This document shows, piece by piece, positions 46,017 through 58,978 of a DNA stretch of 64,000 bases. Both the position numbers and the translations under genes were made by a program. This stretch comes from Antitrichia curtipendula (taxonomy: Eukaryota; Streptophyta; Bryopsida; Hypnales; Leucodontaceae): positions 4,340,001 through 4,404,000 of the forward strand of contig OX579637.1 of the NCBI GenBank assembly GCA_951230915.1, in the 5' to 3' direction. Position 1 is the first letter of the stretch; each line of letters begins with the position of its first letter. The notes beneath the pieces are model-generated. The model saw only the letters and a list, made by a program, of their open reading frames with translations. It ran no database searches and had not been told where the DNA came from.

Positions 46017-48855
46017 ATGAATGTCTTAAGAGAACTTCTTCATGATTACGCCTCCGATGAAGGGGAGGTGGAGAACATGATAGTGCAGGACATTCCCATT
46101 CCGGAATGTGCTGGTATTCCAAGACGATTGTGAAGCACTAAGATTGTAATCCTGAAGAATGAAAATGGGGTGGCTGTAGCTGAGGGCATCTGTCACAGTG
46201 TCGATTCCAATTAAGTTCTGGATAGTAATGGTCCTTTAGGAGATTCTCTTGTGGCAGTTCACATCTCCAAATCCTTAAAACCTGACGAGGTTCCGGATGA
46301 CTGGAAATACTCGCTTTGTGCTTGGCCCATTGACCGGGTCTTTTTGAATGGGGCAAGTCTAAAGGATCATGACGTTAGAGACAAGTATAATCGTCGACAG
46401 GTAGGGCCTTTGCGGCCATCTTCATCCACTATGAGACCATACACAAGTGTTGTGAGGAATCCTCCCGCCCCTCAATCTTCTTTGAGGGCCAACAATGTAC
46501 TCACTCAAGAATCGATTAATTCTGCATCGAGCAAGGTGTGTTGTCCGAGCAATTGTGTCCAACCTTTTCCTAGAGAGAAGATTCGAGCTTTGCATGAACG
46601 TATGTACTACAAGACAATGTTCGAGTTTCGTTACCACATGAAGTTGGACATGCACCAACAGGTCCACTGTGATGCTCAAGGCAAGAGGGTGGTCACTTTG
46701 GAAGGGATTGATGTTTGTATGGCGGCATGGCAGCATATTGCATGCGTCTCAGAATCCACCTTCCATCGTTTTCAAACATATGCTGCTAGAAGTGATCGAG
46801 CTCAACCGCATGGGAATTTGGGGACACAAAGGACTAGGAAGCATACGCTTCAAGCTGCTGCAACGATGAAGTGCGTACTTGAGAAATCAGCTGACCATAT
46901 GCCGCATCGTACGCATACTCTTTCTTCTGGGGAGAAGGTGGTTTCTAAGGTTTTGCCAGCCACTTTCACATGGAAAGAGACACTTCCGGAGGTGAACACA
47001 ACAAATGCTGTGTTTGGGTTGAAAGAGGTCTCTACCTCAAATATTAGCAAAATACAAAAATTGAACTTTTTTGAGTATTGTGTAAAAAAGCCGGGAGATA
47101 ATTTTTCTCGATGTGTTGACTGTGATAGATATCATGCTCAGAGGAAGACGGCTCCAATTGGATTACGACGGAAATGGAATCATCTATTGGAAAAATATAA
47201 TGCATGTGCTCAGGCTCATCGAGATAATTATTATGCAAACCGATATATGTCAAGTGCCTACCCTCACAAATGCTTAATCATCATGCATGACAAAATGGAT
47301 CATACAAAAATAGCATCTTTGGTGTTCTCCCACAAGAGCAAGCAACTTGATGGACTCACAAAGTTGTTGATATCAGTGGTTGGAATGATTGTTCATGGAC
47401 ACGGTGATGTACATTACGCTCATTACGGTCTTAATATCTTCCTTCATGACTCAAATTATATGGTGGGATCATTAGCAAAGCTCTTGTAAGACCTACAACT
47501 CCCTCCAAAGTATTCTTCTAGGGAATTGTTTGTTGAATCAGGCTCTGCTCCTCTATTTGAAGTAGTGTTGAAGGGAGCTGAAATGTGCAAGTCGTCGCTT
47601 CGCCCTGGACCTGAAGTTCCTAATGCAGCGACTCCTCTTCCTCCAGTTCTGAACGTAGAAATGAACAACACCACAGGTGACAACAAAAATTGTTATGTCT
47701 TTGTGTTTTGGTCCCTCCTTGTTGCAAAGAAGATCTTTCAGAAGGTGTACGTCAGTTTTATATTAGTCGGTCACACGCATGACGACATCAATGCCTTGTT
47801 TGGGAGATGGAGCATGCAATTGAAGAAAGAAAGTTTTCCAACCATTCCCACCCTAATGAAGTCCTTCATGGATGTGGACTCTGTTCCTACAATTCCTCAT
47901 TTGATTGAGGAGGTACCAGATTTTAAAGCCTTATAGAAGGCTTCATTTTGGAAGGGGACAAAGCACTTGTTGGCCACACCAAGGCGCAACAATTCAAGTT
48001 CTATTTGAACTTGGCTAGTGTTCCAATTATGAAGTACAAGAAGTATTGTACGGATAGTGACTGACTTCCAGAAAAAGGGGGTATCAAATTGTGGCAAGAA
48101 GACTAAGAAGGACGAAGCCATTGGCCTCGTGGGGAGCTAGTACCTGTTGCCCACCTCCCAACACGGAGCGTGGATGACATTTCTAAAAGAATATCCGAAT
48201 TCATCAAATACAAGGAGGCTTTGTGCAACAAAGATGGAAGTGGCGAGTATAGAAGATGTTCCGAACACTTGGTGTTCTATTGGCGGGCAGTAAAAGCATG
48301 CTTGTTGGAACCTATTGAACCATTTGAGGTGTTGAAAGATGGCTTTTGGCCTTCCACCCGAGTCCAAGCTATCAAGGAGGACGAACTTGATGACAACGGC
48401 AAAGTTCGTGAAGAATTTGCTAAGGATGATGTCTTTGTAGGGCAACGTCGCAATTGCCCGTTGCCGTCTTTCCGTGTAGGGCGTGATGTTGGGAAAGATT
48501 TTTTTGTTGCCCTTCGACCAGCTGATCGTGATTTGAAGCTTGTATAGATTGCTAGAGCTTTATCTGATCCTTTCTCTAACCTGGAACATCCAAATTGTAT
48601 CTTCATTCAGTACTTTGGCCCCGCTACACGAGGGCAAAATGTTCAAGAATTTTACACTGGTTGGGATTCTGCCAATTGAAAGGATTGCGTTGGAAAGTAG
48701 ACGAGACCCAAGAACCGGTATGGGAAGACACAAATTCTTTGATCACGGCATGGAAGTCCAAGGTCAAAAAGGACACAATAGAATGTGTCCTTAAAATTCC
48801 TGCGGCTCAAATTAATGTCAGCAATAGAAGTTTGTCTACATACATTTCCGATTGA
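46017..48855 (+). pseudogene. T2: DUF7869-type, DDE-transposase-like gene
   Basis: ATG at 46017 follows a GTCGCAG acceptor-like sequence. The product aligns with T1 throughout: CCPSNCVQPFPREKIR, HDKMDHTKIA (near 47285), LNVEMNNTTGDNKN (near 47650), VGHTHDDINALFGRW (near 47770) and the C-terminal WKSKVKKDTIECVLKIP. Breaks: TGA 46131 (Trp in T1), TAA 46212, TAA 47487 (Arg in T1), a frameshift near 47932, TGA 48062 (Trp in T1), TAA 48104, TAG 48545 (Trp in T1) and a frameshift near 48678. T1 and T2 are diverged rather than recent copies. Confidence 0.7.
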
Positions 48856-49249
48856 CCAAGTACAAGATTTTATGAAGAGTCTTAATAGTATTTGAAGCTA
48901 AGTTTTATAGTTTTTGTCCATGATAATAGTATTCTATAGCTATAGACAATTTTATATGATTCTATAGAGCATGTGTAAAGTAGATGGTGTGGATTGTATT
49001 ATGATTAGATTTTATAGATTTGTATTGGAACTACTTCTATATTTTTGGTGTAGTCACTTGTGCAGCAAGTGCATTTAATATTAATAATACATAATATATT
49101 TTTTATTATATTATACTTGTGATATTTTCTGTGTTGGTGTCATTAAATTATTAATTCACTTTTACTGTAATTCACTGTATTTTAAAAACACAATGCAAGT
49201 TCAAAAAATTTGGTAGTGGGTAAGACCATTTTTTGTTTTTTTAACGTGT

Positions 49250-49690
49250 AAAGCACTTGTCACAATTTTTGATAGGGGGCTAGTTGGTTGTTATAACTTT
49301 CCCACCTTCAAAGTTCAGTAAGCAACCCCAAGCCATGTATATCTCATAGCCGCTTGGGCAAATTCAATGGGAATTGAACTCGGACCACCTGAGTGACATA
49401 TGTAGCCTCTTCAACCAATAGTTCAGCTCATGACTTGGTGTTCAGTAAGGACCATTCATCGCATTTATATGGAAAATGACTATTACCACCCTAATCAATA
49501 ATGTATCTCGGACACCCAAACTACATGAGACTATCATTTTAATGGAAATCGTAACTAACAACTGGAAAACTAAGCTCCCATAACTTCAATGTATCTAAGC
49601 TTTAATTCAATTTTTGGAGCACAGAAATGGACAATATTATTTTGGGAGGTCCTCAATCTCACAAAATAATGAATATGATGTTAATAGAGC
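49250..49690 (-). mobile_element. tRNA-SINE-like repeat downstream of T2
   Basis: Counterpart of 29281-29670. On the minus strand, GGTCCGAGTTCAATTCCC (49369-49386) resembles a B box, with TTGGTTGAAGAGG about 35 bp before it as a possible A box. It starts about 400 bp after the T2 stop, like the copy after T1. Confidence 0.45.
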
Positions 49691-49744
49691 AAAAAAACCC
49701 ATCCATTTGAATGATTTAAAATGAGAAATTGTAAACCTTCAATT

Positions 49745-50540
49745 ACACCTCTAGAAGCCAATGTGAAATTATCAAAAGACATGTGTCCTCAAACATCTAA
49801 GAAAAAGGAATTCATAGCTAACATTCTATACCGAAGTGTGGTAGGAGGTTTTGTGTATGCCATGATTTGTACATGACCAAATATTGCGTTGCAGTTGGTA
49901 CTGTAAGCCAATATCTAGAAGACCTGGGTGTCAAGCATTGGAGTGTAGGTAAGCAAATTATGAGATACCTACATAGTACCGCCACCCATGGAGTGCACTA
50001 TGGTCCAAGTACAAATGTAAAAGACATTCAAGTTGTTGGATACTGCGACTTTGACTCGGCAGGTGACATAGATTACCGTAAATCAACAACCGGATACTGT
50101 TTTCTACTAGGAAAAGGGGCTATAAGTTGGCATAGTAAAAAACAACCAACAGTGGCTCTTTCAAGTATAGAGGCGGAGTACATGGCTTCCACACATGCAA
50201 CTAAGGAAGCTATATGGCTTCAACAACTTTGTAAGGGTATTGAAATTAACCAAACTAAACCAACTATCATTTTTTGTGACAACCAAAGTTGTATTGCTTT
50301 AACTCAACATCCTAGGTTCCATGCTAGAACAAAGCACGTGGAGATTCAATACCACTTTGTACGAGAAAAGGTGCTTTAAGGAGATGTGGAAATCAAATAT
50401 TGCAATACAGAAGAGCAATATGCAGATTTCCTTACGAAGAGTTTATCTTGACTAAAATACAAGTTCTGTAAACTTAAGCTTGGAGTTACAAGTACAAAGG
50501 GGGAGTAGTAAGTAGCTAAATTTTAAACTACAAGGGGAGT
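49745..50540 (+). pseudogene. Ty1/copia polyprotein 3' fragment (end of reverse transcriptase and RNase H)
   Basis: The fragment begins in the C-terminal end of reverse transcriptase (LEANVKLSKDMCP, YRSVVGGFVYAMICT) and continues into RNase H: YCDFDSAGD, TTGYCFLLG, SWHSKKQ, LSSIEAEYMA, CDNQSCIALT and ADFLTKSLS. Breaks are a TGA after MICT (a position usually Arg), a frameshift near 49870 and TAA near 50377. Gag, protease, integrase and most of reverse transcriptase are missing, so it is 5'-truncated. Confidence 0.92.
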
Positions 50541-50764
50541 GTAGAAATGTAGTGTATTATTTAGCTTAGATAGTATAAATATGTGTCTACTGACACGAAA
50601 CATCAAAGGCTATATAAAAGGTAGTGACTTTTTATATAGCCTTATGACTTGTAAAGTTATACCCATCGGTGTACTATAAAAAGGGATTCTTTCCTTTATA
50701 AATACAAGGATCATTTCCATCTACTATATATCTAGTCTTAGCATGTGTAGTCTAATATTTTACA
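50540..50764 (+). mobile_element. Copia 3' LTR
   Basis: A polypurine tract AAGGGGAG (50532-50539) precedes TGTAGAAATG, and the LTR ends ATATTTTACA, giving matching TGTA...TACA ends over about 225 bp. A TATA-like ACTATAAAAAGGG lies near 50668. A hairpin AAGGCTATATAAAA pairs with TTTTATATAGCCTT (50608-50645). Confidence 0.8.
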
Positions 50765-53709
50765 CATTCAAGCTAAATTCCTTCCATATGCACTTCAATG
50801 CTAGCAAAGCAAAAGGTTGCAGAGACAAAGTTGAAATTGTAGAAAATCTCATGATGTTTAGCTTTGCATCAGTGTACTCTTCTGTGAGACAATTCCTCCT
50901 GCCTAGCCTACTTTCCAGACAAATGCCAACTATTAGGACAAAATGAAAGCCCTCCCATGCTCATTCATGCATGCACATAAGCATAAACATGGCAATTAGG
51001 TAAAGAATCAACTCAAAATTGAAGCCTTAAAACTTACCTACAAAAAATCCTAACTTCTTGCATCACTGCACTAATCAACAAGATAACAAGGTAAAAAAGA
51101 TGTTTGAATATATTTGATATGCAATGTGTAGAATAGACTTTCAATCTTAGTTCAAGCAAATTTAAAATATTACTAATCTGCCAACAACTAGTGGAAAATT
51201 CTCGAAAGCAAGAAAAAAATTTGCAACTTGAAATTACAACTTGTAGTTCAAAGCACAATACAACAAGAGTCAATCATATTTATTGAAACTCATTCTTCAA
51301 ACTAATCTTACAAATAATTAAATGAAAACCCAAACTCACTCTCCAAACAGAACTGAAGATTAAACTTCATTTAAATTGTGCTCTGGTTTTAGATAGAATC
51401 CATCATTCTTTCAATGCTCACAGAGTTCTACCTTAACCTACAACCAAGAATGGTTTGTTATATTGATAGACTTCTACCGTGACCTATACTTAAGCTATTT
51501 TTTTTTATCTTCATTATATGCATAAGCTATCTTAAATTAATGAAGGAAATGAGTTTGCATTCCTTGGATTAGGTTAATTAAGATGAGTTTCAAATGAATT
51601 ACAAGTTGATTTGCTTATAAAACGCAGAATATGAGATTCAAATTTGATGATGCTTAAGTAAATTAAATTCTTCATTAACTAACAAACCTAGGTATGATAA
51701 CCAAGAATGAAAACTTATTTTGTAGAGGACTGCAAATTACACTAAGTTTTCAAATTGTTGCCTTGAAAATGAATGCTTAAAAATTGACAATTTCCTATCT
51801 TGATTTTAGCACAAAGCAAAGTCCAAGCATAATTTGAACTCCAACTCAAAGCATTCAGAGTTCCATACTCAATGCATTATTAAAAAAGATTGTTTCAAAA
51901 GATTGCTTGAAAAGATAATATTGTATCAAAAAGTCTGATTTATTATATTGGCGGAGATTGACGAGCCAATCCACTAATAGAAACGTCCAATTTGTAATAC
52001 TCGCGGAGATTCATTGCATTTCAAGGTGGGCATCTGAAGATCTAAATTATCCAATCATTCTTTGTACATGGAGACAAACAACTTTTTCTTGGATGAGCTC
52101 CAGTGACACTCCGTTGCCTCTGAGGACTTATACTTTCGAATTTGCAAGTACCAAGTGGGGTCAGTCTGATATTGCGTTTATGAAGGAGACGCATCCATGG
52201 GCCAGAGTGAACTAACCCCCTCACTGACTCACTTGGCCTTTTGGAAATACACTGAAATTTTTGATTTTCTATGTATAATAAAATTTGCAAATTTTGAATT
52301 CATATTTGCATTAAAAGACTCCAAATTAGGCAGAAGAGGTGTATAAGGAAAATTAATCAAGCACAAAATAGAGGGATTTTTCTTTTACTTACATCTCTAG
52401 AATGATTTGGAGGGGCTGAGTGAGGGGACCATTTCACCTCAACCCTCCCATAGGATATAGTGACCCTAATTAAACCACACTTCAAGCACAATCTATTGTT
52501 TTATATGCCTATATTTGTGTAAATTATTATATATGCTTTTATTGAACAATATGCACACTTGAGCAACTTAAAGAAAAATTCTAACTTTCTTTGAAACTAA
52601 ATCCCAATGCAAATATGGATCCATTCTAAATAAAATTGAAAATACACCAAATTTTATTGGTTGTTGACTCATTTGGATGCCATTTCACAAGTTCATATAA
52701 TATGGCAATTGATGTTGTTAGAATTAAAATATAATAAAAATAAAAGCAATGTCCTAATTTTTTATTCATGAAAACTTTCAAATTCAAAATCTTTTTTGCC
52801 AAAAGTCAACTAAAACCTAAAGAAAGCTCAAGCACCCTCCTAATGCCCACAAAGACAACAAGCACTAACAAGTTAAACCTCTGCAATTTAGTATAAAAAT
52901 CCCAAAGCTTTTTCTTCACCAACTACCATTGAAACTCTCATTTCTATTGCAAAGTGCCATAAACTTTATATATTTATTTTTTGGATATAGTTAGACTTGT
53001 ATTGAAGGAATTATAGAAATTTGGCCCATGTACTTTGCAAGATATTTGCAATTGAAGTAAAGATATTTTTTTTAACCAGCTAACTATTTGCTTCATCCCA
53101 AAGTCACTTTCTTTATTTAATGTTATCTTCTCTTAAGAATTTTTGAGTGGATGAAAGAAATACTTCCTAGTAACTAATTTAATTTAGGGTTCAATGAATA
53201 TATGCAATGTTCTTCATTGATTCTAGTGATATAAAATTTAGAACCTCTTGTAATCACGCTTCTTACAATATGATCAATGAAATTGGCTCAAAAAAATACC
53301 CAAGAAACTGTGAAATATCCTTTTAAGGCTTCTATTTTCTTTATCTTAAAATATATTTCTTGCTTATGGTGAATTTAATATTTTTATGGGCCCCTCCAAG
53401 AGAGGCTTACGCTCCCCAAAAGGAGAACTTTGGCGCTGCTAGAGAACTTTCGGGAAACAAACTCATCGAGGGGAACTCAAAGCATTGTTGGCGCCAACAC
53501 AATATCCTACACCGATCACGCTGTTGTCATTCACCAAATTGAAGAGCATGGAGTTGTAGGGATGTGATTTGTCCACTTCCGAAGCTCGTCTATCACAATT
53601 CCACCGTAAGTAACCCTGCGATCAATCCGTATGTCCTGTGATTTGAGAATTCATGAATTGAGAATTTGTGAAGAGGATTAGAGAGTTCTTTAAGAGGGTT
53701 TGATGTTCT
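50765..53709. other. AT-rich spacer
   Basis: No gene, array or transposon end was recognised. Open frames are short. Confidence 0.45.
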
Positions 53710-53892
53710 CACTATAAGAAACCCATGTTTTTTTTGACGTCAAAAACTAGACGTCCACTTTTTTGGACATCAAACATAACATTAGGATGCTAGTTTTGAC
53801 ATCAAAACTAGCATCCTAATGTTATGTTTGATGTTAAAAAAAGTGGACGTCCAGTTTTTAGACGTAAAAAAAAACACGGGTTTCTTCTAGTG
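53710..53892. mobile_element. CACTA-type foldback MITE
   Basis: The left end reads CACTATAAGAAACCCATG and the right end, on the minus strand, CACTAGAAGAAACCCGTG. The two halves are nearly perfect inverted repeats over about 90 bp each. The target duplication TCT (53707-53709 and 53893-53895) has the 3-bp size typical of CACTA elements. Confidence 0.9.
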
Positions 53893-54005
53893 TCTCAAAG
53901 TGCCCTATTTAACTACTTTTGGACTTTGGGCCCAATTTTGGACTTTTTGGAAAATATCCCATGATGATTACAACCTACATTATGGAAAAAAACACCGTCA
54001 TGACG

Positions 54006-54059
54006 GTAGAAAACATAGGAATTTTGACAGAATTCTGTCAAAATTCCTGCGTTTTCTAC
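54006..54059. repeat. 54-bp foldback, CACTA-like relic
   Basis: Arms GTAGAAAACATAGGAATTTT and its near inverse meet at GACAGAATTCTGTC. The right end continues as ACTAGTG, giving CACTAGTAGAAAAC on the minus strand, like a small CACTA MITE whose left tip has decayed. Confidence 0.7.
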
Positions 54060-54372
54060 TAGTGTCATGATGTTGAAAGTAGCTAGGATAATAGGTAATA
54101 GAGCACATGTGTATATTAAAAGCCATACGACAAAATGTGCTTTAGCATTGTAAGCGTTTATTTTGCGTTTTTTGCTATTTTACTCATTGAAACAAATCCG
54201 TCATCTAGAGATTTCCTGATGTAGAGGAATACTTGTCCACAAATTTACTTCTGAAAATTGCATACCATGTGTAAGTAATGTGAATTCAAATGCTAACATG
54301 TCTACATGCTTATTTCGTTAGAAGCATTGAGATCCACAACAAAATGGAGGTTTGAAATCCATCACTAAAATT

Positions 54373-56440
54373 GGGAATTGGAGATCAAGAGATCTCCAAA
54401 TGAAATTCCCATAGCATTATACAGACATATAGGAGGACATGTTCAATGCATGCAAATAGAGAGATTTTGCAAAATAGAGACTTTTGTATAGTGAAATAAG
54501 GTGAAATCACCACAATTCATTCATAAAGATATACCAAAGCATATTTAGGCGTGCGCCTTTGAAATGAAAATGAAAAAAGCTTGCATTTCATAATCTAATG
54601 TACAAGTTATTGGAGTCATCTCTAACATGTACAACTGGGGGGATTAAATGCATCCGCATGTTCATAGGATCTATATCAAGGAAATGAATCGTTCAATTCC
54701 TAAATACCTCCCTGGCATGAGGATCACTAACGAGGGTCTTCAATACATATTGACGATGAGGATGATGCAGTTGTAACTTGCAATGTAATTCACATCCACA
54801 AATTATCCGCCATAACCTCGAAATAAGTTTTTGTAGAAGAAAACATGCAAGTATCTCTTTCAATGACAACCAATGCATATTCGACCAGAGAAAAATGAAA
54901 GTCGTTGTCAGCAAAAGACTAATGAACGCCCTGAAGCGTGATAATGTCTTGACATTAATCTAGAGATCCGAAGGAGCACCGTCACTGCAGAGAGCACCCG
55001 TGAGTACCAAGATCATCACCGCCTGCAGAGAACAACACCCACCTACAGTCAAGGACACAATACCTATAATGAAAGGAAACATGACCTTAATTATTGAGAG
55101 ATCTCCTGATGGAATATATCCTATGAAACTGTCTCTAGCATACCCAAACAAGGGATCAATGTTCCATGAACTGTAGTAATCAAGCATTTCGATTTACTAA
55201 TAAAATTATAAAGAACACAGAAAAAAATTCGTACTTCCGAAGACCCCCAGAAGGTTTGGGAAAAAATGTGAGACTTGGGTAATTTTTTTCCCATCTGTTC
55301 AAAGTAATTCTGGGATGATCGAGAAGAGTAGGGCTTCCATTTTTAAGTGAACTGTTTATGGAGAATGTAGATCATTCATAAACTAAAATGAACTACAAGC
55401 TACCTCTACATATGGTGGTAAAATTAGAGGAATAAAATTCGGACTAAGGTAAAACATGAAGATCCGTATCGTGAATTCCCGTGATGCAGACTGTAAAAGA
55501 GTAATACTCCCGTACCCGAAAAGCAGAATTTTCAAACATGCGGAGATCTCCGGATGAAGTAATGGACGAGCTTATTACAAAATAACATCCGAAGAATTTA
55601 TGTAGAAGAGACCTGAACCAGTGTCCATACTACTGAAGGACAAATTAATTAGTAAGAAAAATAAAATATTGTAAGAACGAATTCTAAGCGAAAGAAATGA
55701 GAAACAATACAATGATACCATATGCATTGAGAATAAAGATATGACATGTATGGGGAATCATGTAATGGGAGATCTTCTGATGAAGAATCATCAGCGGGAG
55801 GGCTAAGGGCCCCCACTTACCACATTTCAAATACGATTTAAATTTTTTTTCAAATGAAGTAGAGGGGTAATAGAATAGCGAGAGTGTAATTGAAGTATCT
55901 GTCAAAAACATAATGAAGGACTCATAAACGGAGAACATTTGTAAGATAGATCAGACATCTACATCTCTTCATAGAAAATCCTAAAACTACGCAAATTTAA
56001 TGAATTGAGTCAGCGCAAAGGATTATCATTTACATATTACAGGATCATAGAAAACAGAAGGAAATACTAAGAAATGAACAACTACATTAACAAATTTGCC
56101 GGAAATTCCTATCATACCAGTCATAGTCATTAGAAAATTGTAACTCATAGTAGGGACGGAACATAGAGTACTTTAAAGAGAAAACAAGAATAGCTTGGTA
56201 TTCGACTACAACAACACTGAAGTTGGAGAAAGCATCGTGAGATATCACAATGATCGCATTACTATGAAAACTACAAGTACATTTACAAGGTCACCTAGTT
56301 TCACTATTATGAACATAAGCGTCAAAGTCATTTACAGAAGTTGCATTTATTATGATTACAATATGTTCTACAAAAATCGTGAGATCCACTATCTTTTCTT
56401 ATATACAAGTCCCAGATATCATTGTGAGATCTCCTAATAA
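54373..56440. repeat. GAGATCTC-centred palindrome family, six copies
   Basis: Copies at 54373-54411 (long, TGGGAATT outer arms), 55096-55111, 55538-55557 (CATGCGGAGATCTCCGGATG), 55766-55783, 56233-56252 (CATCGTGAGATATCACAATG) and 56418-56440. The consensus is CATCGTGAGATCTCACGATG. Two more are inside copy D at 61478-61501 and 62319-62340. Confidence 0.8.
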
Positions 56441-57428
56441 CGCCTACCGAGTATGAAAAAACAACCCTATTGAAGAATTCCACCCAGAACACTCTTCACC
56501 AACTTGGAAAACTTATTCTCCGACCTCTAACCACCCAGAAATGGATGGTTCATGACGTAGGAGACAACAATCTCGCCTGACTGAAACAGACCCTGAAGCC
56601 ATGGCTTCAGCTTTCCCTCCAAGAAGTGGTCCCTTGTATCATTGGCCCATGTTCTTAGATGAACGGCGGTGCATGGATCATTTAAAAGGTTCTTAATTGA
56701 ATTGTCATCAATTAGAAGAATATTGTCTAAGGAATCTATTTCTGCGATACTGGCAAAGGTGGTCAGATCCTTGTCATAGAACAAAATATGAAGATAAGTC
56801 TAGTTACTTAGGAAGTTGGGGGAAACATTTGATATTGGTACATTTTTTTTTTCTAGATGTCTAAACAAAGGATCTTATCAAAATTAAGGTTCCCTACAAT
56901 AGAAGTAGTGTTAGATAGTCAATAGGTTAAGAAGCAATTAAAGGTTTCTTGTGATTACTGGAAACCGGAACCGGATCCAGATCTAGTCAACCAGTCAAGG
57001 ATCGTTTTGTATACCAGAAACCGATCTTGACGCCTACCGGGCTGTACTGGAAGATCTATCGGAGGATAACAATACCATCTGGGCGGTCAACAGCTCTATT
57101 GGACCTTTAGGATAGCCGTTAAATGGTAGGAGTGTTCCGCAATCATTTGTGGAAACAGCTACCCTAACCGACTAGATGCAGCTTTTGAAACTTAGCTAAG
57201 GATCAATTCCCCCACTCGCCATTCTCACTTAGATATTGTTTAGTATCCTCTAAGCAAGAATTACATTCCTAACAGTGTTTACGAAAGGAGAGGAAGAAAA
57301 GAACTGAGTTTCTGATTCCGGTCAAGGAGAGAGGATCAATGCAAGAGGAAGAGTTTTTGTAGCTTGGCATTTCAGAAAGATTGTGTGAGGACTATTATTT
57401 GAGAGGAGGAACAGAGCCGTAGGAAAAG
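56441..57428. other. Spacer upstream of the coiled-coil gene
   Basis: The minus-strand frame at 56527-56784 (MFYDKDLTTFASIAEIDSLDNILLIDDNSIKNLLNDP) has a pattern like the end of an FCP1-like domain (LLIDD, then N-DP), so it may be the missing distal part of the copy D FCP1 gene. CCGGATCC-type motifs begin near 56965. Confidence 0.3.
56527..56784 (-). pseudogene. Possible distal part of an FCP1-like domain
   Basis: NILLIDDNSIKNLLNDPCTAV resembles the last HAD block of the FCP1-like copies (TIIVDDSPCKHIMNRPENV). It is on the same strand as the D FCP1 start (60683-60198), which stops before this block. The gene at 57429-58978 lies between them on the other strand and would then be an insertion. 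Confidence 0.4.
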
Positions 57429-58978
57429 ATGGTGAAGGCGGAAGGGAGCGGAGCTGTATAGATCAAGGTGAAGACCGTCAGCCCGGTCATCCCAAAGGAT
57501 GAGGAAGGGCAGAAAGAACTGGAGGAGGATTTGGGGCAGATTGGATGCATAGGATTCCTGCGCTGACCATGGAGCTTGAAGGATGAAGAGATGATCTAAG
57601 AGCTGATGCGGGAGTAGTCAAATGAGTAAGACAAGACAAACCGTGCTCTTTTGAGCAAATGGACTCTCGAAACCTGGAAGAGGGTTTACAACCTCTATGA
57701 CTACTTAGGGACTTTGAGAGGCCATGAGACGACCACATATAAGGCAACAGTCACTCTCCCTAAACTCAACATAACTCCACCACAAGAACGGGAGAGTGAG
57801 GAGAGGAAGAGAGGACAGGATGAAGGATCAGGGAAGGGCTCATTAGAAAAGAGGAAAGGAGATGAGAGGCTCACGCAATTCGGTAAAAAGAAAAGATCCT
57901 ATCGAGAGAGGAATGTGTCCTCGGATCCGAAAGTGGATAGAACGGATCCACTAGGGAAGGTCATCGAGAGAGGGTCAGTCCGAAATGTCTACAGTCTGTT
58001 AGGAGGGATTGATGTGTCTGACCTTGCGAAGAAAGTAGAGGATTTGATCCGGGATAGTAATTCCCGGAAGTGGGAGAATTGGATTAAGGAACTGACAAAG
58101 AAGAACTTAGAGCTCCAAAGACAATTGGAACGAAGTAAAGAGGGCAATAGGGAGACAAGAAGATTGTCGGCAGAAGCCGAGGGTACGCTTAGGAGGATCC
58201 GGGTTTTCATTGAACATTCCGGGGACGTTGTGAAGAAAGCCAAATTGTATGACAAAGAAATCCATATGGTCGAAACGGAAGTAGAAGCAAAGGCAGTGAT
58301 GGTAATGGTTGAGTACTTGAAGGCAATGGAGAAGATCATGTACAAGATCCAAGATGCCCTACACCAAGTGGGACAATATCCAATTTTCGGGAAAGGAAAG
58401 GAGTCCGAACCAAGACAGGAAGAGGTGCCAATTCCGCTGGCCTCACTTATGTCACCACCACCACCACCATCTAAGAAGCCGAAGAGTAAGCTGGAGGAAG
58501 AAAAGACTCCAATCAAAGAAGTTTCCAAGTCGAAATCCAGAGCTGAGGAAGGTTCCGCACATGGATCCGGATCGAAGGAGCGGTTCTAGAAGGTCAAATC
58601 TCAATTCCAGACTCCACAAAGTAAGATTTCCAAAACCTCTCCATATACATCTGGCACCACAAAGAAGAAGGTCACTCCAAAGCGAGGCAGGAAGCATCCT
58701 CGGGGAGTCAAGGGTCGGAAAACGGTGAGTCACCGAGCAACTCAGAGGACGAGGGGAGCATGACTGGATCGGATCCAAGTCCAGATCTCATCACAACGAG
58801 GGTTCAGAAGAGGATTCCAATTCGGTACCGCTTTCCCCATTGAGCTTTAAAGGTAAGGCTCTGACGTCATCCAGGGAAAGAGCGACACCAAGAGGGAAGC
58901 CGTCTGCAAGCCGGGTCCAACCACCGAGGAAAGGATCTGCAAAGCTTGAAGAACCTTCCTTGAAGCGACTTAGGAAGT
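57429..58978 (+). pseudogene. Coiled-coil, basic-tailed gene with five early in-frame stops, unknown
   Basis: From ATG 57429 one frame runs to 58589, broken by TAG 57459, TGA 57564, TAA 57597, TAG 57615 and TAA 57627. All could derive from CAG, CGA or CAA by one C-to-T change. It encodes KWTLETWKRVYNLYD, a charged linker, a coiled coil (about 58080-58350, with KKNLELQRQLERSKE), then a Pro- and Lys-rich tail. After TAG 58587 coding continues in the same and then another frame to 58978. The KWT.ETW.RVY block with a coiled coil recalls gag-like proteins of plant repeats, but I cannot name a family. Confidence 0.45.

Noticed and set aside
57989..58528. 179-codon minus-strand frame
   Set aside because: Shadow of the coiled-coil gene. 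The plus frame has a clear coiled coil and charged tail.
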